Assembly (NCBI GenBank): GCA_028292405.1
Contig: JAQGMJ010000087.1
Coordinates: 186,001-250,000 of the forward strand
Reading direction: 5' to 3'
From: Betaproteobacteria bacterium
GTDB taxonomy: Bacteria > Pseudomonadota > Gammaproteobacteria > Burkholderiales > JAEUOS01
Length of the DNA: 64,000 nucleotides
The position numbers were made by a program, and so were the translations under genes. The notes under the pieces are model-generated. The model was given only the letters and a program-made list of their open reading frames with translations, did not search any database and had not been told where the DNA came from. This document shows positions 41,259 to 49,895 of the stretch, piece by piece (position 1 is the first letter of the stretch; each line of letters begins with the position of its first letter).

Positions 41259-44255
41259 TCAGGCCGCCGCCCAGGCGCGCAACTCGCGCTCCATCTGCGC
41301 CACCAGCGCATCCCAGTCGAAGCCCTGCGGCGGATGGCGAAACACCCGCACCGAGCCGTACCAGGGCGCCGCCGCCCCGCTCCCGCCCCAGCGCCATTCG
41401 TAGTCCGGCCGGGCGATCAGCCAGGTCGGCCGCCCCAGCGAGCCGGCCAGATGCACCGTCGACGTATCCACGCTGATCACCAGGTCGAGCTGCCCCATCA
41501 GCGCGCCGGTGGCGTAAAAGTCCACCAGATGGGCACTCACGTCCTGCAAGGGATGCGCCCCCATCCCCTCCAGCAACTTCGCCTCTTCCACCAGCGCCAC
41601 CCACTCCAGCCCCGGCACCGCGAACAGCGGCGCCAGCGCGGCGAACGGGATGCTGCGCTTGGCGTCGAAATGCATCGGCCGTCCAAACCAGCGCAGGCCC
41701 ACCCGTTTGACCCCGGCGCGTCGCGGCGGCAGCCATGTTGCCGCAGCCTCCACGTCGGCATCAGCCACGCGCAGGCAGGGATCATGGCGCAGCAAGTCAC
41801 CCTCGTTCGTTCCCAGCACCAGCGGCAGGCGCATGGTGCTCACCTGGTAATCCGCCGCGCCGCGATCCGCCGCGCCTTCATAGATCGTCTCGAACCAGCC
41901 GGTCTCGCGCACCAGGCGCGCCAGATGCGGCTGCACATCCATGCTCAGCCGTACCCGCGGCTCGCGCTCGCGCAATTGCGCGACAAAGCGCAGGAACATC
42001 ATCACGTCGCCATAGCCGTAGGCGCCGATCACCAGCAGGCGCTTGTCGCCCAGCGCCTCGCCCCGCCACACCGGGCAGACGTCCGCGCGCGGATAAGCGC
42101 CGAGCAGGTCATCGGCCGCCGCATAAATCTGTAGCCCCTCGCGCATCGCGCCGCGCCCCATCAGCGCCACCGACAATTGCCCGATCGCCAGCAGCGACTG
42201 CGGCCGCAGCACCAGCGCGCGGCGAAACAGCGGCAAGGCCTCGGTGAAGCGGCCCTGGAAGTTGCGCACATTGCCCAGCAGCAGCAGGCAACCGAAACTC
42301 CCGGGCGCCAGTTGCAACGCACGCTCGGCCAGCGCGATGGCGGCGGCGAATACTCCATGGTCGTAGCGCACCTCGCCCAGCAGCATGGCGGCGCGCGCGG
42401 CACTCGCATCCGCACCCTCCGCCAATGCTTCGAGCATGGGCAATGCACGATCAAGATCACCCTGCCGCAGCAGCACATCGGCGCGCAGCATGCGGTCGGC
42501 GCCTTGCGCACCCTGCGCCTCAAGTTGATCGAGCAAAGGCTCAATGCTCTCCGGCGCCGCGCCCTCCGCCAAACGCCGCGCCGCCTCCAGTCGCTCCGGG
42601 CGCGTCAGCAATTCATCCCACGCATACCCCGGCGCAATTTCCTCTGACAGCCAACTCCGCAACAGCGTGTCGCGCGGGTCGGGCTCGGCCACCCATGCAC
42701 GCAGCGCCTGAGCCACATCACCGACCACCGCATGCCAATTGAATTGTTGCGGCGGATGGCGAAATACCCGCACCGAGCCGTACCACGGCGTCGCCGTGCC
42801 GCTCACCCCCCAGCGAAACTCCTCATCGAGCCGCGGCAACACCCACACCGGCCGCCCCAGCGCCCCCGCCAGATGCACCACCGCCGTATCAACGCTGATC
42901 ACCAGGTCAAGCTGATGCATCAGCGCGCCCGTGGCGTCCAGCCCGGTGAGATGCTGGCAAACCTCCAGCAGCGGATGCGCTCCCAGCCCCTCGAGCGCCG
43001 CCGGCTGCTCAACCAGCGCCACCCAGTCAATGCCTGGGATGTCGAACAAGGGCCGCAGCGAATCGAAGGGAATGTCGCGCCTGGCGCTATACACCGCCGG
43101 CTGGCCGGACCAGCGCAACCCCACCCGCTTCACCCCGGGCGCGCGCGGTGGCAGCCAGGCGGCAGCGTCCGCCACCTGCTGTGCATCCAGCCGCAAATAG
43201 GGTGCAAGGTCCGCTGGACACGGCCCGGTCACCCCTAGTGCAAGGGGTAGGCGCATTTGCGTCACCTGCCAGTCGAAACCGCTGCAATCCACCGCGGACG
43301 TATGCACAGCCTCGAACCAGCCGGTCGCCCGCACCAGGCCTTCGAGCGGGAGCGCCACCAGAATGGAAAGGCGCGCCGCCGGCTCGCGCCGCCGCAGCAG
43401 GCCTGCAAAGCGAAGAAACTGCACCATGTCGCCCAGGCCGTAGCTGCACAAGATCACCAGCCGCTCGCCGCCCAGCGGCCGGCCGTCCCAGACCGGGCAC
43501 AGATGGGCTTGCGGATAAGCATGATTGATCTCGTCGGCCAGCGCCCACAGCGCCAGGCCCTCGCCGAAGTCATGGCGTGCCAAATGAGCCGCCAATTGCC
43601 CCACCGTCAATGCATGGTCCGGCCGCAATGCCAGGGCGCGGCGAAAATGCGCCTGCGCCTCCTGTTCATGGCCGTCGAAACTGCGCAAATGACCCAGCAC
43701 CGCCTGCATGCCGGCGCAATCCGGCGCCAGGCGCGCGGCGCGCTCGGCCAGGGGCCGCGCCGCCGCGTAGTCGCCACGGTCCAGCAGGCGCCGCGCCAGC
43801 AAGGCAGCGGCGCGCGCGCCGATGTTGTCCTCCGTCAACGCCAACTGCGCCAGCAGCGGCTCGCCCCGCGCCGCCGCGCCGGCGGCCAGCAGCGCGTCGG
43901 CGCGCAGCATCTGGTCGAGTACAGCGCCGCGCGCATCGAGCTCGGCCAGCCAGGGCTCCAGCACTTCCAGCTTGGCGCCCGCCGCGATCAGCCCGGCCAC
44001 GCTCAGGCGCAGCGGGTCGGCCGCCAGCTGCTCCGGCGCATAGGGCGGAAACAGGTCGGCCGCCAGCCAGGCGCGGATGGCCGCTTCTTGCGCGAAACGC
44101 GCCTGCGCGCTTTCGGCGGGCGGCGCGGCGGCGTTGCGCCGGGTCAGTTGCGAAAACAGGCGATTGAACAAAGGCGCGAAGGCAAAATGGCGGGAGCCCT
44201 TGGGCGGCGGCGCGGCAAAATCCGGCGGCCAAAGGCTTGCGGATTCTACGCCCAT
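41259..44255 (-). CDS. Tandemly duplicated TPR/glycosyltransferase-like protein
   Basis: A 998-residue protein built of two homologous modules. Module 1 (about 50-520) has TPR-like helices, then VILCSYGLGDMVQFLRFAGL, GVKRVGLRWSGQPA, LVISVDTAVVHLAGALGRP and TPWYGSVRVFRHPPQQFNW. Module 2 (about 525-998) repeats these as LVIGAYGYGDVMMFLRFVAQ, GVKRVGLRWFGRPM, LVISVDTSTVHLAGSLGRP and APWYGSVRVFRHPPQGFDW. Both resemble the C-terminal domain of the 6.7-8.8 kb TPR gene. It interrupts the usual methyltransferase / pteridine reductase adjacency. No signal peptide is seen, so it should be cytoplasmic. The start at 44255 is a best guess, 19 bp from the divergent methyltransferase. Confidence 0.8.
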   Translation of the reverse strand: MGVESASLWPPDFAAPPPKGSRHFAFAPLFNRLFSQLTRRNAAAPPAESAQARFAQEAAIRAWLAADLFPPYAPEQLAADPLRLSVAGLIAAGAKLEVLEPWLAELDARGAVLDQMLRADALLAAGAAARGEPLLAQLALTEDNIGARAAALLARRLLDRGDYAAARPLAERAARLAPDCAGMQAVLGHLRSFDGHEQEAQAHFRRALALRPDHALTVGQLAAHLARHDFGEGLALWALADEINHAYPQAHLCPVWDGRPLGGERLVILCSYGLGDMVQFLRFAGLLRRREPAARLSILVALPLEGLVRATGWFEAVHTSAVDCSGFDWQVTQMRLPLALGVTGPCPADLAPYLRLDAQQVADAAAWLPPRAPGVKRVGLRWSGQPAVYSARRDIPFDSLRPLFDIPGIDWVALVEQPAALEGLGAHPLLEVCQHLTGLDATGALMHQLDLVISVDTAVVHLAGALGRPVWVLPRLDEEFRWGVSGTATPWYGSVRVFRHPPQQFNWHAVVGDVAQALRAWVAEPDPRDTLLRSWLSEEIAPGYAWDELLTRPERLEAARRLAEGAAPESIEPLLDQLEAQGAQGADRMLRADVLLRQGDLDRALPMLEALAEGADASAARAAMLLGEVRYDHGVFAAAIALAERALQLAPGSFGCLLLLGNVRNFQGRFTEALPLFRRALVLRPQSLLAIGQLSVALMGRGAMREGLQIYAAADDLLGAYPRADVCPVWRGEALGDKRLLVIGAYGYGDVMMFLRFVAQLREREPRVRLSMDVQPHLARLVRETGWFETIYEGAADRGAADYQVSTMRLPLVLGTNEGDLLRHDPCLRVADADVEAAATWLPPRRAGVKRVGLRWFGRPMHFDAKRSIPFAALAPLFAVPGLEWVALVEEAKLLEGMGAHPLQDVSAHLVDFYATGALMGQLDLVISVDTSTVHLAGSLGRPTWLIARPDYEWRWGGSGAAAPWYGSVRVFRHPPQGFDWDALVAQMERELRAWAAA

Positions 44256-44274
44256 CGCGCATAGTGCGCGGCCT

Positions 44275-45444
44275 ATGCAGGCGCCCTCTTCCCTACCCGA
44301 GCCGGACGCCGCCGCCCTGGCGCACAGCGCAGCCCTGGCGGCGCGCATCCGCGCCGAAATCAGCGCCGCCGGCGGCTGGATCCCCTTCGCCCGCTATATG
44401 GAACTGGCGCTCTACGCGCCCGGCCTGGGCTACTACGCCGCCGGTGCCGCCAAATTCGGCGCCGCCGGCGACTTTGTCACCGCGCCGGAAATCTCCGGCC
44501 TGTTCGGCGCCAGTCTGGCGCGCCAGGTGGCGCAGGTGCTCGAGGCCGGCAGCCCGCAGGTGCTGGAATTCGGCGCCGGCACCGGCAAGCTCGCCGCCGA
44601 CCTGCTCAATGCGTTGGGCGAGGCCTGCGCCGGCTACGCCATCCTCGAACCCTCCCCCGACTTGCGCGAACGCCAGGCCGCCACCCTGCGCCGCCTCGCC
44701 CCCGCTGCGTTCGCCAAAGTCCGCTGGCTCGACACGCTGCCGGCGCAATTCTCCGGCTGCATCATCGCCAACGAGGTGGCCGACGCCATGCCGGTGCACC
44801 TGCTGCATTTCGCCGGTGAAGCGGTGGACGAGCGCGGCGTCACCCTGAATGCCGCCGGGGCCTTCAGCTACGCCGACCGCCCCGCCCAAGGCGCCGTGCT
44901 GGCGGCGGCGCAAGGCCTGCCGCTCGAGGACCGCGACGACTACCTCACCGAAATCAATCTCGCCGCCCGCGCCTGGGTGGCAACGCTGGCCCAGTGCCTG
45001 ACCAGCGGCGCCGCCCTGATCATCGACTACGGCTTTCCGGCGCGCGAGTACTACCATCCGCAGCGCCATCGCGGCACCCTGATGTGCCACTACCGCCATC
45101 ACGCTCTCGACCGACCGTTTTTTCTCCCCGGCCTGGCGGACATTACCGCCCACGTCGATTTCAGCGCCCTGGCCGACGCCGCCGAAGAGGCCGGCCTGGA
45201 GCTTCTGGGCTATACCAGCCAGGCCAGCTTCCTGCTCGACTGCGGCATCACCGAACTGCTCGCCGACGTGCCGGCCACGGAAAGCGCGCGCTACCTGCCG
45301 CTGACCAACCAGGCCAATCGCCTGCTCTCGCCCGCCGAAATGGGCGAGCTGTTCAAAGTGATGCTGCTGGGACGCGGGCCGGTCACCGGGTCGATTGCCG
45401 ACCCGATCGGCTTTAGCAGCAACAACCGCGCACGCCGCTTGTAG
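44275..45444 (+). CDS. MidA-family SAM-dependent methyltransferase
   Basis: A 389-residue protein of the MidA/NDUFAF7 family. FARYMELALYAPGLGYYAAG and DFVTAPEISGLFGASLARQV are the N-terminal family signatures, and VLEFGAGTGKLAADLL is the SAM motif. LIIDYGFPAREYYHPQRHRG lies in the C-terminal half. Eukaryotic NDUFAF7 methylates a complex I subunit Arg; bacterial targets are not established. The ATG at 44275 follows a short divergent gap. Confidence 0.9.
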   Translation: MQAPSSLPEPDAAALAHSAALAARIRAEISAAGGWIPFARYMELALYAPGLGYYAAGAAKFGAAGDFVTAPEISGLFGASLARQVAQVLEAGSPQVLEFGAGTGKLAADLLNALGEACAGYAILEPSPDLRERQAATLRRLAPAAFAKVRWLDTLPAQFSGCIIANEVADAMPVHLLHFAGEAVDERGVTLNAAGAFSYADRPAQGAVLAAAQGLPLEDRDDYLTEINLAARAWVATLAQCLTSGAALIIDYGFPAREYYHPQRHRGTLMCHYRHHALDRPFFLPGLADITAHVDFSALADAAEEAGLELLGYTSQASFLLDCGITELLADVPATESARYLPLTNQANRLLSPAEMGELFKVMLLGRGPVTGSIADPIGFSSNNRARRL

Positions 45445-45448
45445 GACA

Positions 45449-45470
45449 AACGGCGCGCAACGCGCCTTTG
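45449..45470 (+). terminator. Possible weak terminator after the methyltransferase
   Basis: The hairpin GGCGCG-CAA-CGCGCC, flanked by AAA and TTT, follows the stop codon by a few bases. The T-tract is only three residues, so termination efficiency is doubtful. Confidence 0.35.
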
Positions 45471-45586
45471 CGGTCCGCCGTTCCCGGACATGTCCTGGCT
45501 CGCCGGCGGCTGGTACCGTTTTTGCATAGCTCACCGGCATATCCCTGCATCACCCTCGACCTCAAACGCTCAAGCAAGGGGAACAC

Positions 45587-46456
45587 ATGGTCAAGACCAA
45601 GGCCCGTCTGGCCGCATTCTGGTTCGCCCTCGGCTGCGCGCTGGCGGGCGCTGCCAGTGCGCAAACGGCCAAGCCAGCGCCGGCCAAGAGCCCCTCGGGC
45701 AAGCCGCGCCTGATCCTCGCCGTCAGCGAAGGCACCTCCGGCGGCATCGACGCCGCCGAGGCGCTGCTGAAATACCAGCCGCTGGCGAGCGTGATCGGCA
45801 AGGCACTGAACACCGAAGTCAGCGTGATACTGGCGCGCAACTTCGAGCAGCTCGAAGAGAACATGAAAAACCAGACCTGGGACCTGGTGATGGCGCGCCC
45901 CAGCGACTACCCGGCACGCGCGGTGCGCGACTACAAGTACGCCCTGGTCACCACCGCCAACCCGGACGGCATGTGCACCTTCATCGTGCGCAAGAACTCG
46001 CCGATGAAGCGCGTCGAAGACGCCAAGGGCGCGCGCATCGTGCTACCCGAAACCAATTCCTACATGGCGAAATTCTGCCGCGCCGAGCTGCGCGACCACG
46101 GCATCATCGCCGCCGCCGAGCCGAAGCTGAAATACGTGCGCGAGCAGGACGTGGTCGGCTACTCGATCGAAACCGACTTCGGCGAAATCGGCGGCGTCGC
46201 CTCTTACTCCGGCGTGGCGCGCAACTGGGAGAAAAAAGGCGGGCGCATCCTCGCGCGCAGCATCAAGCAGCCCTACTTCCCGCTGGTCGCCGGGCCGCGC
46301 ATCACGCCCGAAGAAGTGGCGCACCTGCGCGAGGCCCTGCTGCAATTGGGCCAGAGCGACGACGGCAAGAAGGTGCTGGCCACCATCGGCATCCAGGGTT
46401 TTGTCGCCGGTGAAGACAAGCGACTGCTGGATTTGCTGAAGTGGCTGGGGACTTAA
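45587..46456 (+). CDS. PhnD-like periplasmic substrate-binding protein
   Basis: A 289-residue binding protein with a signal peptide (CALAGAASAQTAKPA, cleavage near 26) and the fold of phosphate/phosphite/phosphonate ABC binding proteins: LILAVSEGTSGGIDAAEALL, then NQTWDLVMARPSDYPARAVR and ARIVLPETNSYMAKFCRAEL. No permease or ATPase is adjacent, so it may work with distant partners or in sensing. AGGGGAA precedes the ATG. Confidence 0.85.
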   Translation: MVKTKARLAAFWFALGCALAGAASAQTAKPAPAKSPSGKPRLILAVSEGTSGGIDAAEALLKYQPLASVIGKALNTEVSVILARNFEQLEENMKNQTWDLVMARPSDYPARAVRDYKYALVTTANPDGMCTFIVRKNSPMKRVEDAKGARIVLPETNSYMAKFCRAELRDHGIIAAAEPKLKYVREQDVVGYSIETDFGEIGGVASYSGVARNWEKKGGRILARSIKQPYFPLVAGPRITPEEVAHLREALLQLGQSDDGKKVLATIGIQGFVAGEDKRLLDLLKWLGT

Positions 46457-46475
46457 AACCAGGGAACGCCCACCT

Positions 46476-46583
46476 CCGCCGTTCGTCCTGAGCTTGCCGA
46501 GGGACATGTGCGCTGCGGTTCCGCACACACATTGCCCCAAGGGGACTTCCTGCGGGGCGCCGACAGGCTCGACGCGAACGGAG
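46476..46583. repeat. Imperfect inverted repeat downstream of the PhnD-like gene
   Basis: The left arm CCGTTCGTCCTGAGCTTGCC and the right arm, read on the minus strand, CTCCGTTCGCGTCGAGCCTG share CCGTTCG and GAGC(T/C)TG-type blocks. Between them is a smaller GTCCCCTTGGGGCAA-like hairpin on the minus strand. Similar CGTTCG...GAGCTTG extragenic repeats are common in proteobacterial genomes. It lies between convergent genes. Confidence 0.5.
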
Positions 46584-46606
46584 AAGGCGCGGACTTACCT
46601 CGGCAC

Positions 46607-47230
46607 TTAACGCTTCGGCACATCCATCCCGCGCTTCACCGCCGGGCGTGCACTGATGAAGTCATACCAGCGCTTCACATTCGGAAAGTCGTTCAGATCA
46701 ACCTTGTGCCACTCGTGACGCGAAATCCACGGGTAGGTCGCCATGTCGGCAATGCTGTATTCACCGGCGGCCAAGTACTCTTCCTTCTCCAGGCGCTTGT
46801 CCAGCACGCCGTAGAGGCGGCGCGTTTCCTTGCTGTAGCGCTCGACGCCATAGGCAATCGGCTCCTTGGCCGAGCGGATGAAGTGGTGCGCCTGGCCGAA
46901 CATCGGGCCGACGCCGCCCATCTGGAACATCAGCCATTGCAGCGCCTCGAACTTGCCGCGCGGCGACTCGGGCAGGAACTTGCCGGTCTTGGCCGACAGG
47001 TAGACCAGGATGGCGCCGGACTCGAACATCGAAATCGGCCTGCCGTCCGGGCCCTCGGAATCGACGATCGCCGGAATCTTGCTGTTCGGGTTGATGGCGA
47101 TGAACTCGGGGGTGAACTGGTCGTCCTTGCCGATATTGATTTCGTGTACGTTGTACGCCAGGCCGCATTCTTCGAGCATCACGGAAACTTTGCGGCCGTT
47201 GGGCGTGGTCCAGGTATACAGATCGATCAT
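46607..47230 (-). CDS. Glutathione S-transferase (YghU/Ure2p-like)
   Basis: A 207-residue GST with a thioredoxin-like N-terminal domain (MIDLYTWTTPNGRKVSVMLE, INPNSKIPAIVDSEGPDG with the cis-Pro, and MFESGAILVYLS for glutathione) and an all-helical C-terminal domain (AAGEYSIADMATYPWISRHE). TTPNGRK fits the nu/Ure2p-like class, many of which show disulfide-bond oxidoreductase activity. The ATG at 47230 is where the fold begins. Confidence 0.9.
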   Translation of the reverse strand: MIDLYTWTTPNGRKVSVMLEECGLAYNVHEINIGKDDQFTPEFIAINPNSKIPAIVDSEGPDGRPISMFESGAILVYLSAKTGKFLPESPRGKFEALQWLMFQMGGVGPMFGQAHHFIRSAKEPIAYGVERYSKETRRLYGVLDKRLEKEEYLAAGEYSIADMATYPWISRHEWHKVDLNDFPNVKRWYDFISARPAVKRGMDVPKR

Positions 47231-47337
47231 CAAGCGCTCCGCGTAGACAGGGTAAGGGGCCGCTACGCTATCACGGAATCCGGCGCCGCCCCGCCCTATC
47301 GGCCGGATCACGCGGCAGCGCCGCGTACAATGCGGCG

Positions 47338-47532
47338 ATGCTCAAGTGGCTGCTGGTTTTCGTGCTCTGTTCGCTGGTGTTCTCGTCCTTGCGCCCGCTG
47401 CTGGCACGCCTGGGACTCGGACGCATGCCGGGGGACTTTCGCCTGTACATCCGCGGCACGCCGGTGCTGATTCCGCTCGGCTCGACGCTGTGTTTTTCCC
47501 TGGCGTTCTGGCTGCTGGCGCGACTGATCTAG
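47338..47532 (+). CDS. DUF2905-family small membrane protein
   Basis: A 64-residue protein with two hydrophobic helices and the central GRMPGDFRLYIRGTPVLIPL that marks DUF2905. The function is unknown. It is divergent from the glutathione transferase and is followed by a hairpin shared with the convergent EF-hand gene. Confidence 0.85.
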   Translation: MLKWLLVFVLCSLVFSSLRPLLARLGLGRMPGDFRLYIRGTPVLIPLGSTLCFSLAFWLLARLI

Positions 47533-47540
47533 CGCCGCTA

Positions 47541-47580
47541 AAACGAAAATTTCTCCCGACGCGGGAAGCGCCGGGAGAAA
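47541..47580 (-). terminator. Intrinsic terminator of the EF-hand gene
   Basis: On the minus strand, TTTCTCCCG pairs with CGGGAGAAA and is followed by TTTTCGTTTT. It stands between the stops of the convergent DUF2905 and EF-hand genes and may slow transcription from both sides. Confidence 0.6.
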
Positions 47581-47623
47581 ACGCCGCTGTTGCAGCGGCG
47601 GAGGGGATGAAACCAAATCGGGA

Positions 47624-47929
47624 CTACTGGCCGCCGCCCTTGGCGGCACGCTGGGCCATCATCGCCTGGCCGATTTCGGCCTTGGTGACAAAGCCGTCGT
47701 GATCCGCGTCGATGGAATCGAAGTTCTTCGCCACGCGCGGCATCGCTTGCGCCTCGGTCTTCGACAGCTTGCCGTCGCCGTTGGCGTCGGCCTTGGTGAA
47801 GCGCTGCTCAAAAGCCGCGCGCATTTTTTCGCCGCGCGCGCTGTTGCCGCCGGCGTCGGTTTGCGCGCAGGCAACCATCGGCAACACACCCAGGCTGCTG
47901 AAACTGAGGACGATCAGGGCTTTGCGCAT
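47624..47929 (-). CDS. Small exported EF-hand protein
   Basis: A 101-residue protein with an N-terminal signal (LSFSSLGVLPMVACAQT; the Cys may be lipid-modified) and two EF-hand loops, DANGDGKLSKTE and DADHDGFVTKAE, each with the Asp/Asn-x-Asp-Gly pattern and a final Glu. It should bind calcium in the periplasm. The ATG at 47929 is chosen because it begins the signal peptide. Confidence 0.85.
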   Translation of the reverse strand: MRKALIVLSFSSLGVLPMVACAQTDAGGNSARGEKMRAAFEQRFTKADANGDGKLSKTEAQAMPRVAKNFDSIDADHDGFVTKAEIGQAMMAQRAAKGGGQ

Positions 47930-48049
47930 TTTTTCAGGCTCCGCGAAAAGTAGTGTGAGCGCAATGTAGAACACGCCGCGCGCGCCGCCTAGGGGCGGAA
48001 ACAAAGCGTTACAGGAAAGCCGCGGCCGCAATTCTTTGTAACGGGCGCC

Positions 48050-49162
48050 TCAGCCGCCCAGGGCGGCCGCAATGGCGGCGATGCGCGCGGCCCGCAAGGC
48101 GGCGGCAATGGCTTGCGGATTCGGCTGGCTGCGGGCGATCGCCCCGGCGTCCAGCCCACGCGAGGCTTCCAGCGCGATGCGCAGGCGGCGCATTGCTTCG
48201 CTGTAGCCCACATCGCCGCGCGCCCCCTTCGCAAAGGCTTGCGCCACCGCGATGAGGGAGAGAAAACGCTCGGGCTGGCGCAGCCCGTCGCAGCGCTGCA
48301 CCAGGCCGGCCAGGGCCGGCGCATCAAGTGTCGCGGCAGCGGCGAATTCATCGGCGTTGCGGGCGTGGATCAGCGCCAGGTCGCGGCAGTCCGTGGGCAC
48401 CCGCACGCGTTCGCACAGGCGCTGTATGCGCTCTTCACCCAGCGAACCGGCGGCGGCGGCAAAGCGCACCGGCAGCGCGGCTGCCTGCACAGCCGCGTAT
48501 TCCAGGGCACGCATATTCAGCGCCTTCGCCGACCAGGGCATCAACTCCGGCAGCACGCGTGCCAGCGCGCCGCAGGCATCGAGCGTGGCCAACATGCGCA
48601 GCGGATCGGCCTCCATCAGGCCGCGCGCCACTTCCTGCCAGACGCGCTCGGGCACCAGGGCATCGACTTCGCCGTTGTCGGCCATCTTGCGCATCAGCGC
48701 AAGCGTCTCCGGCGCGATCGAAAAGCCGAAGCGCGCCGCGAAGCGCGCGCCGCGCAGGATGCGCACCGGGTCTTCGGCGAAAGCCGCGCCGACGTGGCGC
48801 AGCACGCCGGCCTTGAGATCGGCCTGGCCGTTGTAGGGATCGACGATGGCGCCGTCCTCCCCCTGCGCCATGGCGTTGATGGTGAAGTCGCGGCGCGCGA
48901 GGTCCTCTTCCAGCGTCACCGTGGGCTCGGTGTGGAACACGAAGCCCTGGTAGCCGGGCGCGGTCTTGCGCTCGGTGCGCGCCAGCGCGTATTCCTCATG
49001 GGTCTGGGGATGAAGGAACACCGGGAAATCCTTGCCCACCGGCTTGTAGCCCTTGGCGACCAGCTCGCCGGGCGTGGCGCCGACCACCACGTAGTCGCGG
49101 TCGACCGTCTCGCGCCCGAGCAGGGCGTCGCGCACCGAGCCGCCGACCTGGTAGATCTTCAT
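48050..49162 (-). CDS. cca: CCA tRNA nucleotidyltransferase
   Basis: A 370-residue class II nucleotidyltransferase that adds or repairs the tRNA 3' CCA. The catalytic core has YQVGGSVRDALLGRETVDRD (GGxVRD and DxD), LARTERKT and RRDFTINAMA. RILRGARFAARFGF follows. The HD-phosphohydrolase domain found in longer multifunctional CCA enzymes is not evident after residue 230, consistent with the short length. The ATG overlaps the glutathione-transferase stop by four bases. Confidence 0.94.
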   Translation of the reverse strand: MKIYQVGGSVRDALLGRETVDRDYVVVGATPGELVAKGYKPVGKDFPVFLHPQTHEEYALARTERKTAPGYQGFVFHTEPTVTLEEDLARRDFTINAMAQGEDGAIVDPYNGQADLKAGVLRHVGAAFAEDPVRILRGARFAARFGFSIAPETLALMRKMADNGEVDALVPERVWQEVARGLMEADPLRMLATLDACGALARVLPELMPWSAKALNMRALEYAAVQAAALPVRFAAAAGSLGEERIQRLCERVRVPTDCRDLALIHARNADEFAAAATLDAPALAGLVQRCDGLRQPERFLSLIAVAQAFAKGARGDVGYSEAMRRLRIALEASRGLDAGAIARSQPNPQAIAAALRAARIAAIAAALGG

Positions 49163-49809
49163 GGGTAGATCTGGTCGTAGCTGGCCAGCGGATGCGGCTC
49201 GGCCGCGGCTTGCGCCATCAGCGTCACCAGTGCCGGCGTGGCGAGCAAGGTCTCGTAGTACTGCTTTGCCACGCCTTCCAGCGGCACGCCGTAGGTCTGC
49301 AGGCGGAACACCATCGGCGTGTACATCGCATCGGCGATGCCGAAGGCGCCGAACAGGTAAGGCCCGCCGGAGCGCGCCAGGCATTCGCCCCACATGGCGG
49401 AAAGGCGCGCGACATCGGCCGCCACTTCCTCGTTCATGCCGCGACCCAGGTAGCGGTTGCGGATGTTCATCGGCATGCGGCCGCGCAGGCCGGTAAAGCT
49501 GGAATGCATTTCGGCCGACACCGAACGCGCGCGGGCGCGTTGCGCGGCGTCGCGCGGCCACAGCGCTTTTTCGGGAAACTTTTCAGCCAGGTATTCGCAG
49601 ATCGCCAGCGAGTCGTGCACGGTGAGGTCGCCGTCGATCAGCACCGGCACCGTGCCGGAGGGGGAATAGCGCACGATGTTCGCCTTGGTGTCCGGCTCGC
49701 GCAGCCAGACCTGGATTTCCTCGAAGGCAATGCCGGCCTGGGTCAGCAGCACCCAGGGGCGCATCGACCAGGAGGAGTAGTTCTTGTCGGCGATGACGAG
49801 TTTGAGCAT
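49159..49809 (-). CDS. Glutathione S-transferase family protein
   Basis: A 216-residue GST with N-terminal LVIADKNYSSWSMRPWVLLT (catalytic Ser region), SPSGTVPVLIDGDLTVHDSL and the helical domain ending GGPYLFGAFGIADAMYTPMV. The SSWSMRP signature resembles zeta/maleylacetoacetate-isomerase-related bacterial GSTs. It is coupled to cca by ATGA overlap. The ATG at 49809 is chosen as the start of the fold. Confidence 0.88.
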   Translation of the reverse strand: MLKLVIADKNYSSWSMRPWVLLTQAGIAFEEIQVWLREPDTKANIVRYSPSGTVPVLIDGDLTVHDSLAICEYLAEKFPEKALWPRDAAQRARARSVSAEMHSSFTGLRGRMPMNIRNRYLGRGMNEEVAADVARLSAMWGECLARSGGPYLFGAFGIADAMYTPMVFRLQTYGVPLEGVAKQYYETLLATPALVTLMAQAAAEPHPLASYDQIYP

Positions 49810-49895
49810 GGCGGCGGGCTGCGAAAGCAATCGAAGCCGCCATTATGCCGCCGATGGCCGGCTGCCCTGTCACCCGTTTCGTAATCGCGCCCCGG

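Noticed and set aside
44293..45540. A 415-codon minus-strand frame opposite the MidA-like methyltransferase
   Set aside because: Shadow of a gene with clear SAM-binding motifs on the plus strand.
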